Source: Succinivibrio sp. (lineage in GTDB: Bacteria > Pseudomonadota > Gammaproteobacteria > Enterobacterales > Succinivibrionaceae). Taken from it: a stretch of DNA of 39,941 bases. A model generated the notes under the pieces. That model ran no database searches. It was not told the origin of the DNA and saw only the letters and a list, made by a program, of their open reading frames with translations. Positions within the stretch are counted from its first letter, which is position 1, and every line of letters starts with the position of its first letter. This document shows positions 8,210-15,759 of the stretch, piece after piece. The stretch covers positions 1-39,941 of the forward strand of contig JAFUGP010000015.1 in NCBI GenBank assembly GCA_017469335.1, read 5' to 3'. A program made the position numbers and the translations under genes.

Positions 8210-9874
8210 TCAGGCAACCACGGTCTCGAATTTCACTATCTCCCGCTTGGGAGTGCTGATCACTACCGCCACCTTGATCAGCCTTTTTACCGGCAGGATC
8301 TCCCCATAACGTTGATCTTTAAGCTGACTGACGGCATCCTCCAGTGCCGCAGCCTCGGCCGCCTCTGTCTTGGTGCGGGCGAGCTTAAACTCAAAGACAT
8401 AGCGCAGCGCCGGTGTCTCTACCACCAGATCGCAGCGGCCCTGGGCGCTGATGACCTCGGCCTTGGCGGACAGAGCACTTAAAGTCAGCACCAGCCTTAT
8501 TACATCCCGGCACATGGCCTCGTACTTGAACAGAACGGCAGCGTCGTAGCCAAAGCTGTTGAGTGCGTGATTAAAAATTACCCTGATTTTGCCCAGATCT
8601 TCCTGAGCGAAGAACCGCGCGGCACTCTGACAGGCGTTAATCACGTCAACGTCAATCGGCTTGTCTCTGACCTCTTCTAGGTACAGCGCTGCCAAATTGC
8701 TGTTCACCTCAAGGTTAGGTGGCATTAATCTCAGCATTGGCACGCCGTCAGCATCCGGCACCTCACGGATGGTGAGATATCCGGTCTGAAACAGCAGCAC
8801 GGCAGGGGGAATTTCAAAGTAGTCGTAGCTTACAGAGAGTTGGCGTCGGTCAAAAGGCAATGACTCTAGCCGCCTATAGGGTTCGGTAGGTACCTGCCCT
8901 GCCTCGGGCGCTTGCGCCTGCTCTTTGGCAAGCGCATGACGCAGGTATTTGATCACCAAGGTGGGAAACAGGCCGCCGCTTTCATACCAGTAGCTGCGAT
9001 ATCCCCGCTTGGGATAGCGCATAAAATTGAGAATTGACCAGGGGTTGTAAACCTGATCCTCGCTCTCATCGCTCAGCCTGAAACTGTCATAATTAAGCCG
9101 CAACCCCTCGTAGATTAGATCCTTAGTACACGCAAGTTGCACAGCGGCATCCGCCACATATTCGTCAAAATACTCCCGCAGTTCGGCACCGGTATACCCC
9201 AGCAGCGTGGCATAAGCACCGTTTAAACTAAGATCATCTAAGTTGTTGAGCTGTGAGAAAATGGAGGTATGAGAAAATCTGGAGATGCCGGTGATGAAGA
9301 TAAAGCGAAAGGCACCCTGACATTCTTTGACTTTGCCAAAGAAGTTTTGCAGATAACTGCGAAAAGCCTCAAAACGCGGTTTGTTACCCAGCGCATGGGA
9401 GAGGGCGTAATCATATTCATCGACCAACAACACCAACTCCCCCCAGCACTCCTGCGCCACTCGCTCTAAAAGTTGTGCTGCCGTATAATCTGACCAATTA
9501 TCCTGAAAAGTAACACCATGTAACGCGGCAAAATCGCGGATTTTGTCCCTCAATACACGATCAAGCTCTGCCACCGGAGTCTCACTGCCCATCTCACCGG
9601 AGAAATCTATCTTAAGTACCCGGTAGGTCTTATCCTCCTGCCACAAGCTCTCCAGCTTAAGACCTTGGAAATACTTGGTGCCGTCCTTGAACAAGGACTC
9701 GAAAGTGGAGAGCAACAGACTCTTGCCAAAACGCCTGGGTCTTGACAAAAAAAAGGGAGAGCGCATCTTGGCGATACTGGCAACCAGGTCAGTTTTATCC
9801 ACGTAAATCAAACCGGCGTCACGCAAAGTCTTAAAACTACTCTGCCCCAAAGGCAACAAACTTGTTTCCGCCAT
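8210..9874 (-). CDS. AAA-ATPase-like protein with C-terminal PD-(D/E)XK nuclease domain (copy 1)
   Basis: Member of the AAA-ATPase-like/DUF1703 family, whose function is unknown. It begins with the family signature IYVDKTDL, followed by Walker A in the form RPRRFGKS (residues 45-52), Walker B LVLLVDEYD (about 147-155) and the FIFITGISRFSHTSIFS segment. The C-terminal nuclease-like core keeps Asp482, Glu495 and Lys497 (D...EFK), so both enzymatic centres look intact. I chose ATG 9874 (554 residues) rather than an upstream start because AGGAG lies 7 bases before it. It stands alone, opposite to azlCD and separated from menA, and resembles the gene at 34136-35776 along its whole length. Defence, DNA repair and mobile-element roles are all possible; none is shown. 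Confidence 0.85.
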   Translation of the reverse strand: MAETSLLPLGQSSFKTLRDAGLIYVDKTDLVASIAKMRSPFFLSRPRRFGKSLLLSTFESLFKDGTKYFQGLKLESLWQEDKTYRVLKIDFSGEMGSETPVAELDRVLRDKIRDFAALHGVTFQDNWSDYTAAQLLERVAQECWGELVLLVDEYDYALSHALGNKPRFEAFRSYLQNFFGKVKECQGAFRFIFITGISRFSHTSIFSQLNNLDDLSLNGAYATLLGYTGAELREYFDEYVADAAVQLACTKDLIYEGLRLNYDSFRLSDESEDQVYNPWSILNFMRYPKRGYRSYWYESGGLFPTLVIKYLRHALAKEQAQAPEAGQVPTEPYRRLESLPFDRRQLSVSYDYFEIPPAVLLFQTGYLTIREVPDADGVPMLRLMPPNLEVNSNLAALYLEEVRDKPIDVDVINACQSAARFFAQEDLGKIRVIFNHALNSFGYDAAVLFKYEAMCRDVIRLVLTLSALSAKAEVISAQGRCDLVVETPALRYVFEFKLARTKTEAAEAAALEDAVSQLKDQRYGEILPVKRLIKVAVVISTPKREIVKFETVVA

Positions 9875-9979
9875 GGTATTTCTCCTGTTGCCAGAAGCAA
9901 TACTCACACCCTCCCGCTCGTACCGACGGCAGCTAGGACTGCTTGTGCTGGGGATATGTGTAAAGCCCTGCTGTTTCTA

Positions 9980-10918
9980 TCAGTAGTATACCCAGTAATC
10001 CACCACCAGCACCACCATCCAGGCGATATGATGGATGGAACAGCCCAACGAGGTGAACTTAAGCTCCGGAGCTATCTTGGCACCGTCGCGCACGTTTTTT
10101 ACCGCGCGGATGGTGGAGGTCAGAAGCGGCACCAAGGAAAACAGCAAAATAAAGATCTCCCAGCCTTTGTGAGAGTAGAAGCAGGCTGCGCAGGAGGTCA
10201 GCGTAACGGCGGTGAAAAGCCCCAGCAGATAGCCCGCCGAAGCCTTATAGCTCATGCGCGCGGCCAAGGTGCGTTTGCCCGAGAGCCGATCCTCATCCAC
10301 ATCGCGCATGGCGTTGACATGCAGCACCATCACCGAGCCGCAGCCGGCGCTGAAGGCCAGCAAAAAGGTATCGGGGTACATGTCAAAGCCTCCGCCGGAG
10401 GCCGAGGTAATCAGCAGCTGCGAGCCGATGACCGCCACACAGCCAAAGAAAACCAGCACGAACAGATCGCCCAAACCTTTGCGTCCGTAGGCAAAGCCCA
10501 TGGTATAAAACAGCGCCGCCAGAATGGAGAGGGCCCCCAAGAACACGAACCAGGCCAGCACCTGAATGTTGTTGCCCACGGCCAGAAACAGGGCAATAAG
10601 TCCCGAGAGCACGCACAGCAAAATCACCGTGGCCATGCCCTTGCGCAGCTGACTTAGGGAGATGGCGCCCGTCATCACCGCCCGGATGGGACCTAAACGT
10701 TTTTCACCATCGGATTTAGCGTAGGCGTCGCCGTAATCATTGGCAAAATTACTCACCACCTGCAGCAGCACCCCGGTCACCACCACAAAAAAAGCCGTGA
10801 TGACCGTGTATAAAGTCACCTCACCGTAGTAAAAGCCCAGCGCGCAGCCTAAAGCGCAGTTAGTGGAGCCCAACAGCAAAGTCTGGGGTCTGGCCTCGTC
10901 AATCCAGTCATGGAACAT
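9980..10918 (-). CDS. menA: 1,4-dihydroxy-2-naphthoate polyprenyltransferase MenA
   Basis: UbiA-superfamily inner-membrane prenyltransferase that attaches the polyprenyl tail to 1,4-dihydroxy-2-naphthoate, the membrane step of menaquinone synthesis. The first Asp-rich motif is NFANDYGDA (Asn60, Asp61, Asp64) and the second is AMRDVDEDRLSGKRTL (Asp206, Asp210 region), with the conserved RLGPIRA between them. About eight to nine hydrophobic segments are seen. ATG 10918 was chosen because GGAGG lies 8 bases upstream and the protein (312 residues) then matches E. coli MenA in length and N-terminus (DEARPQTL). Menaquinone points to anaerobic respiration. Confidence 0.94.
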   Translation of the reverse strand: MFHDWIDEARPQTLLLGSTNCALGCALGFYYGEVTLYTVITAFFVVVTGVLLQVVSNFANDYGDAYAKSDGEKRLGPIRAVMTGAISLSQLRKGMATVILLCVLSGLIALFLAVGNNIQVLAWFVFLGALSILAALFYTMGFAYGRKGLGDLFVLVFFGCVAVIGSQLLITSASGGGFDMYPDTFLLAFSAGCGSVMVLHVNAMRDVDEDRLSGKRTLAARMSYKASAGYLLGLFTAVTLTSCAACFYSHKGWEIFILLFSLVPLLTSTIRAVKNVRDGAKIAPELKFTSLGCSIHHIAWMVVLVVDYWVYY

Positions 10919-11131
10919 CTGTCTATCCTCCGTCAGAGTCCGGCAGCACCCGGGTGAGCACGGCTCTGGCTTTGAGTGCCATTCTAACAAATATACTGTG
11001 CTTTAGGCCCGATACCCGCCATAGCCCGGAGGGGGTAAGTGCAGGTGCTGTGCTACACTTGCCTTTAAGACCAAGCCGGTTTCGTCCCGGTGTATTCATC
11101 AAAGTTTTTTACTGTATAACATGAGGTTGAC

Positions 11132-12265
11132 ATGCTCTCTAAATACCGCCCCCTGTTTGAACCCCTGGCACTTAACAACGGTGTGACCGTCCACAACCGC
11201 CTGGCAGCCGCGCCTTTGACGCTGTTCTCCTCCAACCCCGACGGCTCGGTCAGCGACGGCGAGCGCATGTTTTTAACCACCCACAGCGAGCGCATCGGCC
11301 TGTATATTTTAGGCGCCACACTGGTGCAGCCTGACGGACAGGCCTTTGCCACGCAGCCGCGGGCCATCTCAGAAGCTGACCTGGATGCCCTTGCAGAGCG
11401 GGCCGTCTTAGTCAAACAAGGCGGCGGCAAAGCGGTGCTGCAGATCCATCACGGCGGCGCTCAGGCACTGCCCGAGCTCACCGGCACTGTCCCCAGCGTA
11501 CCCAGCGCCCTGCAGGATGGGCAGCATGAGATGAGCGCTGAGGAGGTAACTGCCCTCATAGAGTCCTTCGGGCGCGCCACCGAGCTGGCGATCCGCGCAG
11601 GCTTTGACGGTGTGGAGATCCACGGCGCCAACAACTATATCCTGCAGCAGTTTTATTCGGCAGCCACCAACCACCGCCAGGATGAGTGGGGCGGCTCACC
11701 AGAAAAACGCCTGCGTTTTCCGCTCGCGGTGGTGGATACCGTCTGCGCGGCCCGGGCCAAATTACAGCGTCCTGACTTTATCGTCGGTTACCGGCTCTCT
11801 CCCGAGGAACCCGGTGAGGAGGGACTTACCATGACCGAGACTTTGGATCTGGTAGAGGCCTTATGCGGCAAACCGCTGCAGTATCTGCATATCTCACTGT
11901 GGGATTTCTACAAGAAAGCCAGGCGCGGCAAGGGTGCCGGCGAGCCCAGGCTCAAGCTTATCCATGACCAGATTGCCGGCCGTCTGCCGCTTATAGGCGT
12001 AGGCAATCTCTTTAATGCCGACGATCTGGTGGCAGCCTTAAACAGCGGTCGTTGCGAGTTTGTGGCTCTGGGCAAGAGTCTGATGATCAACCCCAGAATT
12101 GCCACCTTGATTTACGAAGGCCGCGAGAGCGAGCTCATCGGTGAGCTTGATCCGCACACGCCCGGCCACTACGGCATACCGCAACCGCTGTGGGAGATGT
12201 GTGTCAAGGGAGGAGCTTGGCTGCCGCCGGTCAAAGGTCTGCCCCACCAGAACCTGGATCTTTAA
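11132..12265 (+). CDS. NADH:flavin oxidoreductase, old yellow enzyme family
   Basis: FMN-binding TIM-barrel oxidoreductase of 377 residues. It lacks the C-terminal iron-sulfur/disulfide-reductase half of 2,4-dienoyl-CoA reductase, so it is a short OYE-like protein. Visible family features are the N-terminal NRLAAAPLT strand, the active-site segment VEIHGANNYILQQF, where the usual H-x-x-H pair is H-x-x-N as in yeast OYE1, the NHRQDEWGGSPEKRLRF motif, and the FMN-phosphate region IGVGNLF plus FVALGKSLMINP. Substrate cannot be told; the family reduces activated C=C bonds. GAGG lies 5 bases before the ATG. A TATAAC at 11115-11120 may be a -10 box. Confidence 0.9.
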   Translation: MLSKYRPLFEPLALNNGVTVHNRLAAAPLTLFSSNPDGSVSDGERMFLTTHSERIGLYILGATLVQPDGQAFATQPRAISEADLDALAERAVLVKQGGGKAVLQIHHGGAQALPELTGTVPSVPSALQDGQHEMSAEEVTALIESFGRATELAIRAGFDGVEIHGANNYILQQFYSAATNHRQDEWGGSPEKRLRFPLAVVDTVCAARAKLQRPDFIVGYRLSPEEPGEEGLTMTETLDLVEALCGKPLQYLHISLWDFYKKARRGKGAGEPRLKLIHDQIAGRLPLIGVGNLFNADDLVAALNSGRCEFVALGKSLMINPRIATLIYEGRESELIGELDPHTPGHYGIPQPLWEMCVKGGAWLPPVKGLPHQNLDL

Positions 12266-12351
12266 GCTGCCAAAACCATGTCGTCCACTGCCATCTATGC
12301 GGTGAGCCGATGATCTCCGGTGAAGGCAGTGTAACACAACGCAAAAGCCCC

Positions 12352-12399
12352 AGGCTGCTGCTCTTGCAGCCTGCAACAGCAGGCAAAGACCTGCTGTTG
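12352..12399. repeat. Two adjacent perfect hairpins in a convergent gap
   Basis: AGGCTGC-N7-GCAGCCT (12352-12372) is followed after one base by CAACAGCAGG-N6-CCTGCTGTTG (12374-12399). Both stems are perfect. They lie between the 3' ends of the flavin oxidoreductase (plus) and rhodanese (minus) genes. No T-run follows on either strand, so they are not textbook Rho-independent terminators; they may block RNA decay or be a REP-like repetitive palindrome. Confidence 0.6.
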
Positions 12400-12480
12400 T
12401 ATGAAGCAAACCTAAAGAGCAGCCCGCAACGTCCTGCATCTGCCGCTAAGGGTTTTGGATCCCCGGTGCCCAGGCGCAGG

Positions 12481-12906
12481 CTAAAGGCCCTTACCTAAGT
12501 CAGAGCGGGCATGGTTGTACTCGTCAAAGCGCGGGGCACCGTCTATGTAATGCAACTTAAGGGCAGGCACTTTCTGATGCAATACAGCATATGCCTTAGG
12601 TGCCACCCAGCCCAGCCCGCAGTGCAACAGCACCGGCCGATCCGTGGGGATCTCCCGGTAGCGCTCAGCCATCTCGTTCCAGGGTATGTTCAGGGCTCCC
12701 ACAAAGCTTTTGTCGATATAGCGCATCTCGCGGGTGTCCACAATCACCAGATCCTCTGTGGCAAGCATGTAGTTAAGCGCCGTTTCGGGATCCATGGCTC
12801 CGGCCTCTGCAGCCGCGCTCAGTGCGGGTGCTGCCGAGGAGAGCAGAAAGCCCATAGCTACCGCACAGACGACGGCACCGAGCCCTCTGCTAATCTTGAA
12901 CATCAT
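12481..12906 (-). CDS. Exported rhodanese-like domain protein
   Basis: A 141-residue protein with an N-terminal signal peptide (positive start, hydrophobic stretch about residues 9-26, likely cleavage near the ALSAAA segment around 29-34) and one rhodanese domain. The domain shows VIVDTRE (about 54-60), GALNIPW and the catalytic loop LLHCGLGW with Cys96. The loop lacks the arginine of the common CxxGxR pattern, so a classical thiosulfate sulfurtransferase activity is doubtful. The start is ATG 12906, 7 bases after AAGGAG; this ribosome site lies inside the tail of the overlapping acetyltransferase pseudogene, so expression was probably once coupled to it. Confidence 0.83.
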   Translation of the reverse strand: MMFKISRGLGAVVCAVAMGFLLSSAAPALSAAAEAGAMDPETALNYMLATEDLVIVDTREMRYIDKSFVGALNIPWNEMAERYREIPTDRPVLLHCGLGWVAPKAYAVLHQKVPALKLHYIDGAPRFDEYNHARSDLGKGL

Positions 12907-13330
12907 TTTCAATCTCCTTGATAAGGCGGGCAGGCACCCCGCCCACTACGCTATTGTCCGGCACGTCATGCGTCACCACCGCCCCCGGCGGCCACCTCCA
13001 TATTGGAGCCAATGGTAACCCCTGGCAGGACACGGCACAGGCTCCTATCCAGACATCATTGCCAATGCTCACCTCGTGAGCTTGCCCCCAATGACGGCGC
13101 CGGCCCTGAGGGGAAAGAGGATGACCCACGGTAATGATGCTGGCATTAGGTCCTATCATCACGTGATCACCGATGGTGATGGGGTCTATATCCAGCATAG
13201 CTCATGGTAATTGGCCAAAAAGTCGTTTCCCACGCGAATGTTGCGCCCGCAATTGCAGACAAAGCCGGGCAGAACGTTGGGATGCTCCCCGGCCACACCG
13301 TTACGCCGGCACAGCCCCCATTTGTTCAGT
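12890..13330 (-). pseudogene. Frameshifted hexapeptide-repeat O-acetyltransferase (maltose/galactoside type)
   Basis: The left-handed beta-helix of a Maa/LacA-like acetyltransferase can be followed from GFVCNCGRNIRVGNDF through MLDIDPITIGDHVMIGPN, GHPLSPQGRRRHWGQ, VSIGNDVWIG to GAVVTHDVPDNSVVGG-PARLIKEI, but not in one frame. I infer three single-base changes: a missing base near 13198 (after ANYHE), a missing base near 13038 (after WIGACAV) and an extra G in the G-run near 12985. In between, the correct frame reads VLPGVTIGSNMEVAAG. The N-terminal Mac domain and any start codon are absent; the alcohol dehydrogenase gene begins almost at once upstream. Homopolymer sequencing error could explain one change but hardly all three. 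Confidence 0.75.
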
Positions 13331-13338
13331 TAAAACCG

Positions 13339-14502
13339 TCAGGCAAAAGCGCGACGGTAGATCTCAAGGTAATCCTCGTCGGTAAGCGGCAGCGGATCAG
13401 CCGTAATGTCGCCGCCTATTACCTCGTGCACTTTGGCCGGATAAAGCTGCAGCTCCTCGGGTGTTATGCCCGAGCCGCTCATGGTAAGTCCACTGCAGCC
13501 CACCTGCTCTATGAGAGAGCTGAGAGCCTGCATGAAATCATCACCGCCCCTGGCATTGGCCACCCCCATAGCGGTTGCAAGTGAACGCATTGAATCCTCG
13601 GCTGCACCGCGCTCGGCAAAGAAGCCGTAATAGGCTTTGGCTATCATCACCAGTCCGGCGCCATGGACTAAATCGGGGTGAAAACTGCCCATGACATGCT
13701 CCATGGTGTGAGCCGAGGTGCAGAGCATGTAGTAACCGGCCAGCGAATTGGCAAGTGACATGTTGAAGCGGGCTTCACGATCACTCCCGTCTTTCACGGC
13801 CACAGGCAGGTTATGAGCAATCAGTTCCACCGCCTTCAGGGCGAACATCAAAGCCATTGGATGAGCCTTAGGGTTTATTACCGTCTCGGAAGCATGGAAA
13901 AATGCGTCCATACCCTGCCAGGCAGTAAGCTCGGGCGGCACGCTCAGCGTCAGATCACTGTCCACCACCGCCAGGGTGGGAAACATGGATGGATGAAAGA
14001 TGGCCGATTTTTCCTGTACCTCGTCATTACTGATCACCGCGCCTATGTCCACCTCACTGGCCGTACCGGCGGAGGTAGTGATACAGACTATGGGCAAAGC
14101 GTCATGCTCCGGGGTACGTTTGCCGCCATGGGCACTGAGACTGTAGTCCCACAGCTTGCCGGGATTCGTGGCCATGAGAGCTATGCACTTGGCACAGTCC
14201 ATGACCGAGCCGCCTCCTAAGGCCACGACAAAGTCGCAACCTCCCTCCTGGGCTGCCTTTGCGCCATCTGCCACGTTCTGAACGGTGGGATTGGCCCGGA
14301 TCTGGGCAAATACCTCATGGCCAACGCCTGCCAGGTCAAGCTCCCCCAAGGTCTTATCCAGGTAACCAAAACGGCGCACGGAGCCGCCGGCCGATATGAC
14401 CACCAGGGCCTTTTTACCTGGCAGGGACTGCTCGTGCAGACTGCCAAGACGACCCGCGCCGAACAGCGCCTTGACCGGGTTGAAAAAATCAAAAGAGTAC
14501 AT
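13339..14502 (-). CDS. Iron-containing alcohol dehydrogenase
   Basis: Group III NAD(P)-dependent alcohol dehydrogenase of 387 residues, acting in the cytoplasm on short alcohols or aldehydes. The nucleotide-binding loop GGGSVMD (96-102), the TTSAGTASEV segment (142-151) and likely metal ligands Asp199, His203, His265 and His280 are present. The C-terminal His region (SAHTMEHVMGSFHPDLVHG) differs somewhat from FucO, so the metal site should be treated as predicted. AGGAGG lies 6 bases before the ATG. The divergent AraC regulator gene 167 bases away is the likely controller. Confidence 0.92.
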   Translation of the reverse strand: MYSFDFFNPVKALFGAGRLGSLHEQSLPGKKALVVISAGGSVRRFGYLDKTLGELDLAGVGHEVFAQIRANPTVQNVADGAKAAQEGGCDFVVALGGGSVMDCAKCIALMATNPGKLWDYSLSAHGGKRTPEHDALPIVCITTSAGTASEVDIGAVISNDEVQEKSAIFHPSMFPTLAVVDSDLTLSVPPELTAWQGMDAFFHASETVINPKAHPMALMFALKAVELIAHNLPVAVKDGSDREARFNMSLANSLAGYYMLCTSAHTMEHVMGSFHPDLVHGAGLVMIAKAYYGFFAERGAAEDSMRSLATAMGVANARGGDDFMQALSSLIEQVGCSGLTMSGSGITPEELQLYPAKVHEVIGGDITADPLPLTDEDYLEIYRRAFA

Positions 14503-14589
14503 GGAAAACCTCCTGCCCTAAGGCATACTTCAAATTGGACTGTGAGTAATCTTAGGTCATCAAACGGACCGTGCCCAGTCACCAAGCTT

Positions 14590-14640
14590 AAGGATCTGGT
14601 ATCCTTTTTTAAGGTGCACAGACTTGTGGTCAGGACCACA
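14590..14640. promoter_or_regulatory. Inverted repeats between the alcohol dehydrogenase and araC-type genes
   Basis: TGTGGTC-AG-GACCACA (14625-14640) is a perfect 16-bp palindrome 29 bases before the regulator start. AAGGAT-CTGGT-ATCCTT (14590-14606), followed by further T residues, is a second perfect inverted repeat that could act as an operator or weak plus-strand terminator. Their position between divergent genes fits control of the dehydrogenase and autoregulation. Confidence 0.45.
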
Positions 14641-14669
14641 GCTGCTGCGGAGGCCAAAGGAGTGGAAAT

Positions 14670-15623
14670 ATGGATAGCGGTATTCTTGAGGGCGCTCTAA
14701 ACACGCTGGCCGGTCGTTTTGCCGCACTCAACTGGCACTACCCGCGCGTCAGGATCTCCGACCGCAACGAGCCTTTGCTGTACTGGCCGGGAGATCCTGC
14801 GGAGGACATCATGATCTGCGTACTGAGAGGCCTAAATTTCACCGAAGTACTGCACCGTCATGGCTTTTTCTTTATCAACTATGCCTACCGGGGCGACTAC
14901 GAGGCCCTAAGCGGTACGGCCGACAATCTGGTCACCATACGCGAGAACGAGTGTTACATAGGGCAGCCTTATCGAGGCTACGCACTGCGCACCCGTTCAG
15001 ACTCACAGTCGGTAGTGTTGGGGGTGCTAATCCAGAGAGAGCTGTTTTTCAAAGAATTTCTGAGTACCATAGCCGCAGATAACGTCCTGCTGCACTTTTT
15101 TACCGATCCCGAACGCCATAAGACCGCCGAGGGGTACATGCGATTGTCATTTACAAATTCTCACTATGTGCGCGAACTGTTGGAGATTATGGCGGTAGAG
15201 TACGCCCGCGGCGGTGAAAGCGCACAGTTATCACTCAAGCCACTGGTCAGTGCACTGCTGCTGCAGATTGCCAGACGTCATCGGGAACAAAATGCCCCGG
15301 GAGTTGAAATGGGGGTGGCCGAGCGGCTGTTAGCCTACATAGCCATTCATCCTGAGAGCGCCTCTCTCAAGGAACTAGGACGAGTCTTCGCGCTGCACCC
15401 GGCCTACATTTCAACTCTGCTGCACCGCAAAACCGGGCAGACGTTCAGCGCTCTTTTGACTGCACAGCGCCTTACCCGGGCCAAACTGCTGCTTAAAAAC
15501 AGCGATATGACCGCAGAAACTATCGCCCTTATGCTCGGCTATGCCGGCAAGGCCGCCTTTTACCGGGCCTTCCGCAGCCACTACGGACTGACACCCGGTC
15601 AGTGGCGCAGTTCAAACTCCTGA
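14670..15623 (+). CDS. AraC-family transcriptional regulator
   Basis: DNA-binding regulator of 317 residues. The C-terminal ~100 residues form the double helix-turn-helix of the family: LKELGRVFALHPAYISTLLHRKTG is the first recognition unit and ETIALMLGYAGKAAFYRAFRSHYGLTPGQWR the second, with the usual ending. The N-terminal ~210 residues are a sensing domain that I cannot assign to a ligand. AGGAG lies 8 bases before the ATG. Divergent orientation to the iron alcohol dehydrogenase suggests that gene as the target. Confidence 0.92.
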   Translation: MDSGILEGALNTLAGRFAALNWHYPRVRISDRNEPLLYWPGDPAEDIMICVLRGLNFTEVLHRHGFFFINYAYRGDYEALSGTADNLVTIRENECYIGQPYRGYALRTRSDSQSVVLGVLIQRELFFKEFLSTIAADNVLLHFFTDPERHKTAEGYMRLSFTNSHYVRELLEIMAVEYARGGESAQLSLKPLVSALLLQIARRHREQNAPGVEMGVAERLLAYIAIHPESASLKELGRVFALHPAYISTLLHRKTGQTFSALLTAQRLTRAKLLLKNSDMTAETIALMLGYAGKAAFYRAFRSHYGLTPGQWRSSNS

Positions 15624-15713
15624 CGCACCAAGGCAGTTCACCCTGCGCGCCTTGGCAGATAAAATTGATTGCTTCCCAAAGTGCAAGGTTAATTGAGTGC
15701 GCCCCCTAAAGGG

Positions 15714-15719
15714 TATAAT
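15714..15719 (+). promoter_or_regulatory. -10 box of the rnb promoter
   Basis: A consensus TATAAT lies 41 bases before the rnb ATG. The best -35 candidate is TTGAGT (15693-15698) with a short 15-base spacer, so the strength is uncertain. Confidence 0.5.
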
Positions 15720-15759
15720 GGCGTGACTTTTTCCATCTGGGGACGCCTGGGAGCCCATC

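Noticed and set aside
9956-10657. 233-codon plus-strand open frame across menA
   Set aside because: Antisense to menA with a His/Gln-rich composition typical of shadow frames.
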